A stretch of DNA of 64,000 nt, from positions 14,867 to 78,866 of the forward strand of contig CALUCM010000002.1 in NCBI GenBank assembly GCA_943914555.1. The letters are read 5' to 3'. The notes below the pieces were generated by a model. The model saw nothing but the letters and a program-made list of their open reading frames with translations. It was not told the DNA's origin and searched no databases. The stretch's first letter is position 1. Every line of letters starts with the position of its first letter. Origin of the DNA: an uncultured Francisella sp. (GTDB lineage: Bacteria > Pseudomonadota > Gammaproteobacteria > Burkholderiales > Neisseriaceae). Made by a program: the position numbers and the translations under genes. Below, in pieces: positions 29,325-37,200 of the stretch.

Positions 29325-30001
29325 AATAAGCTTAGCTGTTGTATAGCCAAACTAGCTGCTTTTTGTTCCGCTTGTTTACGGCTATTGCCTTGGCCCCGTG
29401 TTATGATCTGCAAAACATCAATACGGCATTCTATTTCAAACACCTGCTGATGTGTTTGACCAGACTGCTGTATCAACTGATAATGAGGCAGAGCTAGTTT
29501 TTTGGCTTGTAATAGTTCCTGCAGCATTGATTTTGCGTCATTGATTTCTAGAAGATGCAAGGTCTTTATTTTTGGTTGATAGAACTGGGCAATGACCTTA
29601 TGAGCATGAAAATAACTACTATCTATACTAATTGCGGCAAAAAGTGCTTCCAAGGCATCAGATAGAATAGATGGTTTTGTATAACCCTTGGCTTTAATTT
29701 CACCTTTTCCCAGATGTAAGTAATCGCCCAGATTAAGACTAAGAGCAATTTGAGCTAAACTATCTTGATTGACTAAAGCAGCCCGCATTTTAGACAGTTG
29801 TCCTTCCGCTTCCTGCTTAAAATAGTCAAATAATAAATTTGCCACAGTATAATTTAAAAGAGCATCGCCTAGAAATTCCAACCGTTCATTATTATCAATA
29901 CTGTAGCTACGATGAGTTAGCGCTCGTTTTAATAAAGCTGTATTACAAAAATGATAACCAAGTTTTTTTTCTAACGGGGTATAGTCATGACGGTAAGTCA
30001 T
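29321..30001 (-). CDS. rnc: Ribonuclease III
   Basis: 226 residues. The signature NERLEFLGDALL (38-49) holds the metal-binding Glu and Asp, and a second acidic pair is in LSDALEALFAAI. A C-terminal double-stranded RNA-binding domain follows (about 155-224). It processes rRNA precursors; rnc-era is a conserved pair. Confidence 0.96.
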   Translation of the reverse strand: MTYRHDYTPLEKKLGYHFCNTALLKRALTHRSYSIDNNERLEFLGDALLNYTVANLLFDYFKQEAEGQLSKMRAALVNQDSLAQIALSLNLGDYLHLGKGEIKAKGYTKPSILSDALEALFAAISIDSSYFHAHKVIAQFYQPKIKTLHLLEINDAKSMLQELLQAKKLALPHYQLIQQSGQTHQQVFEIECRIDVLQIITRGQGNSRKQAEQKAASLAIQQLSLL

Positions 30002-30102
30002 TGTGCCACATAGTTATTCTAAAGGTCTTATCATAGCATTGTCTATTGTTTGCAACAAGCAAAGGTTTTTTAATGATCTGTAAAGATGTCTGCTTTTTTC
30101 TG

Positions 30103-30131
30103 TTGACATCTCAGCAGAGGGTGACTATAAT
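30103..30131 (+). promoter_or_regulatory. Consensus sigma-70 promoter of the tRNA-Arg/tRNA-Glu unit
   Basis: TTGACA, exactly 17 bases, TATAAT: a perfect match to the sigma-70 consensus, ending 24 bp before the first tRNA base. Such strength fits a stable-RNA operon. Confidence 0.92.
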
Positions 30132-30155
30132 CCACCCTTTTATTTCGCACCATGT

Positions 30156-30232
30156 GCACCCGTAGCTCAGTTGGATAGAGTATCTGGCTACGAACCAGAG
30201 GGTCGGGCGTTCGAATCGCTCCGGGTGCGCCA
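30156..30232 (+). tRNA. tRNA-Arg (ACG)
   Basis: A full cloverleaf can be drawn: acceptor GCACCCG/CGGGTGC, D-stem GCTC/GAGT, anticodon stem TCTGG/CCAGA with loop CTACGAA (anticodon ACG), T-arm GGGCG-TTCGAAT-CGCTC, discriminator G and an encoded CCA. Confidence 0.96.
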
Positions 30233-30244
30233 GTTGTTCGTCTT

Positions 30245-30319
30245 GCGCCCATCGTCTAGCGGTTAGGACATCGCCCTTTCACGGCGGTAACCGGGGTTCG
30301 ATTCCCCGTGGGCGTACCA
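30245..30319 (+). tRNA. tRNA-Glu (TTC)
   Basis: Acceptor GCGCCCA/TGGGCGT, anticodon loop CTTTCAC (anticodon TTC), T-arm CGGGG-TTCGATT-CCCCG, discriminator A and encoded CCA. It lies 12 bp after tRNA-Arg and shares its promoter. Confidence 0.96.
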
Positions 30320-30338
30320 TATGTGTTTATAGATCATC

Positions 30339-30358
30339 TTGCAAGATATCTTGTTTTT
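30339..30358 (+). terminator. Weak terminator-like hairpin after the tRNA pair
   Basis: CAAGATATCTTG followed by TTTTT. The stem is short and AT-rich, overlapping a second small palindrome (ATCTTGCAAGAT), so the call is tentative. Confidence 0.35.
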
Positions 30359-30501
30359 CCTTATTTAAATATATACTTACTTGTTTGGTTTTTATTGATA
30401 ACTAAAGCCCAACGATTTTTACTAAAACCAAGCATTTGTTTCAAACCAAGGTTTTTTATTATTAACGGTGTTCCGTTGTTCTGAAACGTCTTTTTGCAAG
30501 A

Positions 30502-30530
30502 TATAATAAACAATAGCTTTGTTATTGTTT
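30502..30530 (+). promoter_or_regulatory. -10 element and leader hairpin upstream of ubiC
   Basis: TATAAT (30502-30507) with a poor -35, immediately followed by an 8-bp inverted repeat AAACAATA...TATTGTTT (30508-30530) at the expected transcript start. The repeat could be a repressor site or an RNA stem. Confidence 0.35.
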
Positions 30531-30566
30531 GCTTTATATAGCGATAAGTACAGTGCAAGAGAAGAT

Positions 30567-31172
30567 ATGTTTTCTTTTTATCCTAAGCCAATATTACCGT
30601 GGCCAGAGGCCAGCAGGCAACTATTGCTTCAATCAAAACCGAAAAAGATTGCCAGCAGTGCTTGGCTGCAGTTAGTTACTGCACAATCATTGACTAAAGC
30701 ACTTTCTTCTTTGGGTCAGTTTAAGGTGCGTGTCAATTACTTGGGTGAGCGTAGATTGAGCAAAAGAGAAGCCTTGGGTGAAGAGGTTCCTTTAATTGTT
30801 TATTTTGTGCGTGAAGTAGAGCTGCAATTGAATAATATTTCTGTGGTATGTGCTAGGAGTGTGGTATCGCCTACTAGCCGTGATTGGCGCCAATTTTTGG
30901 ATTACGGTTCAAGACCTCTTGGTGAGAAAATATTCCAAAGAGGAATCATACGTAACCCTATTCGTTATGGTACGATTTGTTCTGCAACGCATCCTTGGTG
31001 GCGTGTGGCAAGGCAGTATCATAGAGAGAACATCTCATCATTACTGGTTCGGCAATCGGCCTTTTTTAGGAAAAAAGATGTGCAAAAGCAGGAAGCGCCA
31101 CATGTGCTGTTAAGTGAATGTTTTTTGCCTTCACTAACATTATTTTTGCCTTCTGCGCGCCTATTTTTTTGA
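30567..31172 (+). CDS. ubiC: Chorismate lyase (chorismate to 4-hydroxybenzoate and pyruvate)
   Basis: About 201 residues from the ATG at 30567, preceded by GAGAAG; an in-frame TTG at 30519 is unlikely. Similarity to UbiC is strongest in REVELQL, ARSVVSPTSRDW followed by GSRPLGEKIF, and the C-terminal LLSECFLPS, which carries the catalytic-region Glu. Divergence in the N-terminal half lowers certainty. It would supply UbiA (8.9 kb) with substrate. Confidence 0.78.
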   Translation: MFSFYPKPILPWPEASRQLLLQSKPKKIASSAWLQLVTAQSLTKALSSLGQFKVRVNYLGERRLSKREALGEEVPLIVYFVREVELQLNNISVVCARSVVSPTSRDWRQFLDYGSRPLGEKIFQRGIIRNPIRYGTICSATHPWWRVARQYHRENISSLLVRQSAFFRKKDVQKQEAPHVLLSECFLPSLTLFLPSARLFF

Positions 31173-31433
31173 TGGATTTGCTTAGCTTATCTAATTTATA
31201 TTGGTATTAGCCTTACTCTTCTGCTTAGTAAATAGCAGCTTTGCGAAAAAATACAAATAAATTTTTCATAGGGGCTTGCCACAGATCTAGATAATCAGAT
31301 GAAAGATCAAGTCATAGAAGACAAGAAATAGGCTAAACTTTGTTAGTCATAAAAACATTATTATTTCTACGGCTTAGCGTGCATTTAATGCTCTAGGTGT
31401 GGGTTTTAAGTCCAATTATCTTTGTGTGGTTAT

Positions 31434-31728
31434 TTATTTAGTGACCCCAGCGCCGCCAGTACCCTCATTTCCCCCAGCTCCACCGGAGAACCAGTCATCT
31501 TCACCAGTCTCTCCAGGTTTACCTGACTTATCAGGTGCTCCATTTTTACCGTTTTTCCCATTTTTTCCAAAGAAAGAAATAGCTTTTTGAGTTTTTTTTC
31601 TCATAATTTATTTGTTTGTGTTGTGAAGAAAAATTGTCTTGCAGATCTTTTTGCTTAGATCCCGGCATGCAAGATGACAGTAGGCTAGAAGTCACAAGAA
31701 TAATGAAAAATAGATTAAATTTTTTCAT
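31434..31728 (-). pseudogene. Glycine-rich collagen-like lipoprotein, out of frame at an A8 tract
   Basis: MKKFNLFFIILVTSSLLSSC is a lipoprotein signal. The frame then runs to a stop shortly after an A8 tract (T8 at 31592-31599 on the plus strand). With seven A residues the frame continues as KAISFFGKNGKNGKNGAP, then GKPGETGEDDWFSGGAGG and GTGGAGVTK before a stop at 31434, a typical member of the family found upstream on this strand. It may be switched off by slippage, decayed, or mis-sequenced. Confidence 0.7.
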
Positions 31729-31810
31729 CAAAGCATCTTTCAAGATGAAACAAATAAGCAATTGATTTTAAAAGTAATAACACAATCTCTTTTCGAATGT
31801 TGATTTGGAT

Positions 31811-31834
31811 ACTGGGTCATCATGATGACCCAGT
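31811..31834. repeat. 24-bp perfect palindrome
   Basis: The centre reads GGGTCATCATGATGACCC, with ACT before it and AGT after it completing the palindrome. It lies between two glycine-rich lipoprotein genes. No T-run follows on either strand. It could be an operator, a transcript-end stem or a recombination scar. Confidence 0.7.
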
Positions 31835-31983
31835 TGCTATTGTTCAACCTCCTAGCTCTCTATGGCATGAGCACTTGCTGTATAAAGATACTGATGTTTT
31901 TTGAAACCACTGGCTTGCGTTAAGTTATTTTTTCTTAACGTGTAGTAGCAGCATTAGTAAAGTGAAATACTAGGCTTTGTTCA

Positions 31984-32295
31984 CTAAAAATTTTTATGAA
32001 TGACTTCTACTCGACCGGGCCCCCCATCGCCGCCATCTTCGCCATCCCCACCAGCTCCTCCAAAAAGAAAGCCATCTTTACCAGGTTTACCAGGTTTGCC
32101 AGGCTTACCGGGTTTACCGACATTATAGTGAGAGTTAGAAGATCTTTGAGCGATTGGTGTATCCTCTACGGCTTGTTCTTGTGTTGCAAGAGAATCATTT
32201 TCTTGTTGATCACTATGTTGTCCATGATTAAGTACACAAGATGATAATGTGAGAGGGAGTAAACTCATTAATAAGTATAAGTAAGGATTGATCAT
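31984..32295 (-). CDS. Collagen-like glycine-rich lipoprotein
   Basis: 103 residues. The lipoprotein signal ends LTLSSC. A polar, Gln/Asp/Ser-rich spacer of about 38 residues leads to collagen-like triplets (GKPGKPGKPGKPGK), then the hinge DGFLFG and an acidic glycine tract (GGDGEDGGDGGPG). AAAGGGC precedes the ATG. It should be lipid-anchored in the envelope with the glycine tail exposed. The same architecture occurs at 32531-32839 and 31434-31728. Function unknown. Confidence 0.75.
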   Translation of the reverse strand: MINPYLYLLMSLLPLTLSSCVLNHGQHSDQQENDSLATQEQAVEDTPIAQRSSNSHYNVGKPGKPGKPGKPGKDGFLFGGAGGDGEDGGDGGPGRVEVIHKNF

Positions 32296-32353
32296 ACATT
32301 GCCCTTTCTATGATAAATGAACCAAAATCTTTATTTGCAAAGCGGTAGCAAAT

Positions 32354-32450
32354 TCACTTTTTCCGTGACAAGTGAGTGCCGGTGTGTACCCCATTACCAT
32401 TGCCATTATTGTTACCACTATGACTGCCCTTTGAATAGTCGAATTTAATA
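32354..32450 (-). pseudogene. Remnant C-terminus of a glycine-rich secreted protein
   Basis: The minus strand reads DYSKGSHSGNNNGNGNGV followed by HTGTHLSRKK and a stop. This matches the tail of the gene at 32882-33160 (SSRGSHSGNHNGNGNGVN, then HTKSR). No start codon or signal peptide remains. It lies between two lipoprotein genes exactly where a duplicate of the 32882 gene would be expected. Confidence 0.7.
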
Positions 32451-32530
32451 TCTAATCAAGATCTTAATACCGCTACTCTATTTAGAAGTAGTGAAATTAA
32501 ACTCAAAATATCTGTACTACTTAGATAATT

Positions 32531-32839
32531 CTACTGTTCTTCTACTTGAGCAGGTTTGCCTGGGCCGCCAGCTCCACCATCTTCACCAGGCTCTCCAAAA
32601 AGAAGACCGTTTCTTCCTGGTTTTCCTGACTTTCCTGGTTTTCCTGATTTTCCCACATATACATGCGAAGTATGGTTTTTTGTGGAAGATACTTCTTGAT
32701 GTGCCTTTTTTACTGTTTCTTGCTGTACACTGGCAGGGGAAGTATCATCTTCTTGATTATCTTGATATTCGTCGTGTAGCATGCAAGATGACAATAAACT
32801 GGGAACGGCCACTAATAGTAGATAATATATCTTATTCAT
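32531..32839 (-). CDS. Collagen-like glycine-rich lipoprotein
   Basis: 102 residues with lipobox LLSSC, an acidic and polar spacer (DEYQDNQEDD...), the collagen-like run GKSGKPGKSGKPG, the hinge NGLLFG and GEPGEDGGAGGPG. It is a paralogue of the 31984 gene. Likely lipid-anchored and surface or periplasmic. It follows the secreted glycine-rich gene at 32882 by 42 bp and may be co-transcribed with it. Confidence 0.75.
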   Translation of the reverse strand: MNKIYYLLLVAVPSLLSSCMLHDEYQDNQEDDTSPASVQQETVKKAHQEVSSTKNHTSHVYVGKSGKPGKSGKPGRNGLLFGEPGEDGGAGGPGKPAQVEEQ

Positions 32840-32881
32840 AGATCTTTCACTCCTCTTTTAAAAAACTGAATTTGAATTAAC

Positions 32882-33160
32882 TTACCTGCTTTTTGTATGG
32901 GTGTTTACACCATTTCCATTTCCATTATGATTCCCGCTATGGCTACCTCTTGAACTATCAGTATTGACAACTTTTGCCGGAGCTCCTGGGCCACCAGCAC
33001 CACCACCATTTCCTCCCGCTTCTCCAATTAAATATCCGTCACCTCCTCGAGATCCTGGGGCTCCAGCTCCTCCATGACCACCAATGTAGATTGTATCAGC
33101 TAGCATTAAAGTAGGTAAGATAAGCGCTAGGCCTACAGATATTTTTACAATATTTTTCAT
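32882..33160 (-). CDS. Small secreted glycine-rich protein
   Basis: 92 residues. A Sec signal peptide (cleavage near LMLA/DTI), no lipobox. The mature part has GGHGGAGAPGSRGG, the hinge DGYLIG, then GGNGGGAGGPGAP and a His/Asn/Gly tail (GNHNGNGNGV). AAAGGAA precedes the ATG. The hinge and the following glycine block resemble those of the lipoprotein encoded downstream. No known domain; a structural or adhesive role is only a guess. Confidence 0.72.
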   Translation of the reverse strand: MKNIVKISVGLALILPTLMLADTIYIGGHGGAGAPGSRGGDGYLIGEAGGNGGGAGGPGAPAKVVNTDSSRGSHSGNHNGNGNGVNTHTKSR

Positions 33161-33212
33161 AATTAATTCCTTTCAATAAATAAATCAACGATTTCAAAAA
33201 GTAAAAAATAAT

Positions 33213-33566
33213 CTAACATGCGCAAATGGAGTTTCCACTATTTCCTGAATCTCCATTGCTAAAATACTCAGTGCCGCCTTTCCCTGGCGGATAACCGTTA
33301 CCACCTTTACCGCCGTTACCCCCAGCTAAATAGTCATTACCGCCATTTCCCCCGCGACCACCTCGCCCATTAGAAGACCCATAACCACCATTACCACCTG
33401 ATCCTCCTCTCCCGCCAGCAAAGTAACCATCACCACCTCTACCCCCGTCTCCACCAGCACCACCAGCTCCAGAAATATCTTTGGCGACTGTTAAAAAAGG
33501 AAAAGATAGAAAAAGTAGCCCTAATAAACCGTGAAATTTGTTTAGCATAGATATTCTTTTGATCAT
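33213..33566 (-). CDS. Secreted glycine-rich repeat protein
   Basis: 117 residues; an internal ATG six codons in (33548) is an alternative start. A signal peptide (LLGLLFLSFPFLTVA) is followed by GGxGG repeats with recurrent GDGYFAGG/NDYLAGG hinges, and the protein ends in SICAC, giving two terminal cysteines. It is first in the minus-strand glycine-rich series. No known family recognised. Confidence 0.7.
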   Translation of the reverse strand: MIKRISMLNKFHGLLGLLFLSFPFLTVAKDISGAGGAGGDGGRGGDGYFAGGRGGSGGNGGYGSSNGRGGRGGNGGNDYLAGGNGGKGGNGYPPGKGGTEYFSNGDSGNSGNSICAC

Positions 33567-33598
33567 TTTTATTTCTATTTTTACTAATGGTTAAAATT

Positions 33599-33610
33599 AT
33601 CATTAATGAT
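33599..33610. promoter_or_regulatory. Small AT-rich palindrome upstream of the glycine-rich gene cluster
   Basis: ATCATTAATGAT within AATTATCATTAATGATTATT, about 33 bp before the 33566 start. It is loosely Fur-like, but such AT-rich palindromes arise by chance in this genome. Confidence 0.25.
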
Positions 33611-33787
33611 TATTGGTACTAATTGTAAAAAATAATATGACTGGCAAGATATTTTTGAAAAGATATTTAGAAAAGACAATCATCCTTAGATTAGAAGATG
33701 CTGATATGACGAGGGTGGGTATAGGTTTTGTTTTTTACTATTGATTTAAAGTCAACCGCAACGATTAATCGATAGCTTCTAAAATAT

Positions 33788-35827
33788 CTATACGCCCAAA
33801 TAGTTTTGGTGGCTAGGCAGCCATCGTTTTAAGTGTTTTTCTGCCATATCTGGTGTTTGATTGAGCATGTATATAGCTAGTTCCTTTGCTAATGGGAGCA
33901 AATTCATCTGTTTGTTTAAATCTGCAAAACGTAATAGGGGAATGCCACTTTGCTTGGCGCCTAAAAATTCACCAGGACCACGCAGTTTTAAATCTTCTTC
34001 TGCAATACGAAAACCGTCATTACTGTAATAAAGTACTTTAAGACGTTCCTTACTTTTATCGTTAAGCGGTTGTTGATAAAGCAGAATACACTCGCTCTCG
34101 ACATTAGCATCTCGACCAACGCGTCCGCGAAGTTGATGTAGCTGTGATAAACCCATACGTTCGGGATGTTCAATGACCATCGTGCTAGCATTGGGTACAT
34201 TGATGCCAACTTCAATGACTGTGGTGGCCACCAAAAGTTGTATATTGTTGTTGGCAAATTCTGTCATAATCTCTGCTTTATCGGTTTTTTTTAAGCGCCC
34301 GTGGAGTAGCCCGACTTTAAATTGAGGGAAGCGTGCTTGTAGCTGCTGATGTGTTTCTATTGCTGTTTGTACATCCAAAATTTCTGATTCTTCAATCAGT
34401 GGACAAACCCAGTATACTTGCCGGCCGCTGTTTATTCTGTGCGCAATAAAACTTTCTACCTCTTGGCGTCTTTGTTGCGCAATTAATAAGGTTTTTACCG
34501 GTAACCTGCCAGGAGGCAATTCATCTAAAATTGAACTATCAACATCAGCAAAATAACTCATGGCTAAGGTGCGAGGAATAGGGGTGGCTGACATCATAAG
34601 CTGATCGACTTGCGCTGCTTTTTCTTTTAGTGCCAGACGCTGTGACACACCAAAACGATGTTGTTCATCAACAATGATCAGGCGCAGTTTGCTAAAATGC
34701 ACGTCTTTTTGTATTAAGGCATGTGTGCCGATGGCTAAATGAGCCGAGCCTGTTTCAATAGATTCTTTACTTGCTTCTTTTTCTTTTTTGCTTTGGCTAC
34801 CTGTTAACAAGACAGTGGTTAGACCCAAATTTTGCCACCATTTTTGAAATTGGGAAAAATGCTGTTCAGCCAATAATTCCGTGGGTGCTAGTAAAGCCAC
34901 TTGGTAACCTGCTGAAATGATTAATAAAGCAGCCAAAGCAGCCACCACAGTTTTACCAGAACCCACATCCCCTTGCAGCAAGCGGTGCATTGGATAAGGG
35001 GATTGTAAATCGGCTTTGATTTGCGCAATCACTCGTTGTTGTGCCGTGGTTAGTTGGAATGAAAGTAATGCCAAAAAGCGTTGAGTCATTTCATCATTAC
35101 AGCGTAAAACCGTTTGTTTACTTTTGTGTCTGGTTCGCTTGAGTATACCCATAGACAGTTGTTGAGCAAGCAGTTCATCAAATTGTAAGCGATATAGTGC
35201 AGCTGGTGGTTCCAACAAATCTTCAGCATATAAATCTTCTGTAGGTGCGTGTAGGGTAGTAATAGCACTTTTAAAATCGATAAAGCCGTGTTTTTTTAAA
35301 AAAGAATCTGGTAGATAATCGCTTAAATCTGCTTGTTTTAACGCTTTTTGGATGATGCTATGTAAAGTTGCTTGCTTAAGATTTTTAGTAGTGGGATAAA
35401 TCGCTGTGAGGTAAGGGCTAGGAGCTTGATTTACTTGTGTAAATATCTTGGGATGCACCATTTCCCAACCATAATATCCTCTCTTAAGTGTACCGAAAGC
35501 ACGTATCACACGGCCTGGTTGATAGGCAGCAGCCTGATTGGGGTAGGTATGAATAAAGCGAATGAAAAACATCCGCCCATTACTGCTTTGTAATTGCAAT
35601 AGTAGTTGACGGCGCGGTTTGGATTGGGCAATGATGATGCCTTGTAGTAATACTTGTTGTCCCAATAGTTGTCCATTTAATTCGCGCACTTCATTATCTG
35701 CTTCATAGCGCAAAGGAGGGTGCAAAATTAGATCAGATAGGCGTGTTAAATGAAGTTTCTCTAAGCTTAATACAGTGTCTGGAGAGAGTGACAATATTTG
35801 GGCAAGCGAGAGCAGGGATTCATTCAC
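33788..35827 (-). CDS. recG: ATP-dependent DNA helicase RecG
   Basis: 679 residues from a GTG start. An N-terminal wedge/OB domain (about 50-160) is followed by helicase domains: LLQGDVGSGKTVVA, DEQHRFG, SATPIPRTL, TTVIEVGINVPNA and QLRGRVGRD. It reverses stalled forks and processes branched DNA. It separates the minus-strand glycine-rich genes from the plus-strand remnants. Confidence 0.96.
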   Translation of the reverse strand: MNESLLSLAQILSLSPDTVLSLEKLHLTRLSDLILHPPLRYEADNEVRELNGQLLGQQVLLQGIIIAQSKPRRQLLLQLQSSNGRMFFIRFIHTYPNQAAAYQPGRVIRAFGTLKRGYYGWEMVHPKIFTQVNQAPSPYLTAIYPTTKNLKQATLHSIIQKALKQADLSDYLPDSFLKKHGFIDFKSAITTLHAPTEDLYAEDLLEPPAALYRLQFDELLAQQLSMGILKRTRHKSKQTVLRCNDEMTQRFLALLSFQLTTAQQRVIAQIKADLQSPYPMHRLLQGDVGSGKTVVAALAALLIISAGYQVALLAPTELLAEQHFSQFQKWWQNLGLTTVLLTGSQSKKEKEASKESIETGSAHLAIGTHALIQKDVHFSKLRLIIVDEQHRFGVSQRLALKEKAAQVDQLMMSATPIPRTLAMSYFADVDSSILDELPPGRLPVKTLLIAQQRRQEVESFIAHRINSGRQVYWVCPLIEESEILDVQTAIETHQQLQARFPQFKVGLLHGRLKKTDKAEIMTEFANNNIQLLVATTVIEVGINVPNASTMVIEHPERMGLSQLHQLRGRVGRDANVESECILLYQQPLNDKSKERLKVLYYSNDGFRIAEEDLKLRGPGEFLGAKQSGIPLLRFADLNKQMNLLPLAKELAIYMLNQTPDMAEKHLKRWLPSHQNYLGV

Positions 35828-36189
35828 AAAAAAATGACCTCTGTTTTCAGTAACAGCATTTTGTTGCAGCGAACCATAGATATTTCTCTTTACAGGTAAG
35901 CAATGGCCTCATAATAAAGTAGATGATAACAAAAAAGTTTTATATTTATGATTAAAAGGCAGTATACCTTTTTATTTTATCTAATAAAGATCATAAACTG
36001 TGTCAAAATCAAAGGCTTTAATACAATACCCGTGCTTTTCTCACAATAAAATCTGGTATTTAGAAAACGTTTCTATTTTACTCTTTATTTACATCAGATA
36101 GTATTTAGGAATAATATTCACTATTGATAAAAAACAAAGTACAAAGTAGAGTTACTTTCAATCACTTATTCAGAAGATTAATAAAATAA
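35828..36189. other. Intergenic region upstream of recG
   Basis: Very AT-rich, about 360 bp. I see no open frame, RNA gene or clear hairpin. It borders decayed glycine-rich genes and may itself be degraded coding DNA. Confidence 0.45.
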
Positions 36190-36416
36190 AATATTTTTAA
36201 AACTAGATGCTTTAATATATCCAGTATTACTGCTGTAGCGAGCAACCGAGGGGATGTAGGTTCTGGGATTGCTAATCAAGGTGGTAATTCAGGAAATAAC
36301 AATGGTGGTAATGCCGGGGCTGGTATTGGTAATCATGGCGGGGATAGTGGCTCCAGCTCTCCAACTGGTTTAAATAATGGTAACGCTGTGTGAATGGAAA
36401 TGGCAATGGATATTAA
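36190..36416 (+). pseudogene. Remnant of an Asn/Gly-rich repeat protein
   Basis: An open frame without a start codon encodes GSGIANQGGNSGNNNGGNAG, then GAGIGNHGGDSGSS, and stops at 36391-36393. In the next frame the tail continues as NGNGNGY and stop (to 36416), resembling the GNGNGV tail of the minus-strand family. The lost start and tail frameshift indicate decay. Confidence 0.6.
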
Positions 36417-36705
36417 TTATCTAAAAAAATTAGTCAATGATAAAAGAAATGTATTTTCTATCATCTTAATGGCTCTATCTAGTTTGCTTTTATGTCAATG
36501 TAGCTTGGGCAACCATCATCAACGATCTGATAACTCGGCTTGTACAGTGGATAACTGTGAGAATGAAGGTGATGCACCGCCTGGAATTGGTAATCAGGGG
36601 CGTAATTGTGGGCAAAATAATGGAGAAAATGCCCCTGCAGGCATTAAGAATGATGCGCGTGACGTTGGTTCCACTGGACTGGTCAAGCAAAGGAAAGGTA
36701 AATGA
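36394..36705 (+). CDS. Small Asn/Gly-containing lipoprotein-like protein
   Basis: Up to 103 residues, with ATGs at 36394, 36400 and 36406. A hydrophobic segment (FSIILMALSSLLLCQC) resembles the lipoprotein signals of this family, and the following LGNHHQRSD recalls LNHGQHSD of the 31984 gene. The lipobox is poor (Gln before Cys). The repeat part (PPGIGNQGRNCGQNNG, then APAGIKN) is an eroded version of the upstream remnant. Likely a decaying family member; expression doubtful. Confidence 0.45.
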   Translation: MEMAMDINYLKKLVNDKRNVFSIILMALSSLLLCQCSLGNHHQRSDNSACTVDNCENEGDAPPGIGNQGRNCGQNNGENAPAGIKNDARDVGSTGLVKQRKGK

Positions 36706-36944
36706 AGTTGAATTATATTTAGGGTCTGTCTTTGCAGCTTTAACTTTGGCGTTTTCATGGGCAGGTAATGGTGGTGCCGACGGTTTTGGCTTTGGTAATC
36801 AAGGAGGAAATGGAGTCACTATGATGGGGATAATGGCGGTAATGCGGCAATGCTTCGTCATATCACCATGGTAGAAATGGGGGGCATGGTGGTAATGCTG
36901 GTGGAGGTATCAGTAATCAAGGTGGGCATGATCAGAATGGCTAA
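36702..36944 (+). pseudogene. Frameshifted secreted Asn/Gly-rich protein
   Basis: An ATG at 36702 sits behind a strong AGGAAAGG site (MKLNYI then stop). In the next frame a signal-peptide core (LGSVFAALTLAFSWA) leads to GNGGADGFGFGNQGGNG; in another frame HYDGDNGGNA; in a third GNASSYHHGRNGGHGGNAGG and ISNQGGHDQNG to a stop at 36944. At least three frame changes are needed to restore one protein, so it is dead as written. Confidence 0.65.
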
Positions 36945-37037
36945 TGTCGTTTTATAGACTTAATCTACATTATTAGCAGATTATCTTCATTATACACAGG
37001 CCAGTGTGAGAACAGGCGGTAGAAGAAGATAAGACAG

Positions 37038-37200
37038 TTAATCGATAGAATTAAGAGGCCCTTGTTGTTTCACTAGAATTTGCAAGTTAATGTAAAATTC
37101 TGAGGAGGGTAAGCCGCGCAAATTTTGCTTTAACCCCAGCAGAGTTGAGTTATTGTGTGGAAATCGATATATAAAATGACCATCCTTTAAATAAGGAGGT
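37038..37200 (-). pseudogene. Possible C-terminal gene remnant, unknown family
   Basis: The minus strand reads YLKDGHFIYRFPHNNS, then LLGLKQNLRGLPSSEFYINL and a stop at 37038. The composition looks like a real protein end, not an antisense shadow, but there is no start of its own and the frame runs on opposite to the small gene at 37201. I cannot name the family. Confidence 0.25.

Noticed and set aside
31399..31590. Plus-strand proline-rich open frame
   Set aside because: It is the antisense of a glycine-rich coding region (GGN codons read as Pro codons), with no ribosome site.
31918..31940. Inverted repeat CGTTAAG...CTTAACG
   Set aside because: Seven AT-rich base pairs with no T-run in the needed direction; likely chance in this AT-rich spacer.
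32491..32841. Plus-strand open frame of 116 codons
   Set aside because: It is antisense to the collagen-like lipoprotein gene, which has a lipobox and a family resemblance.
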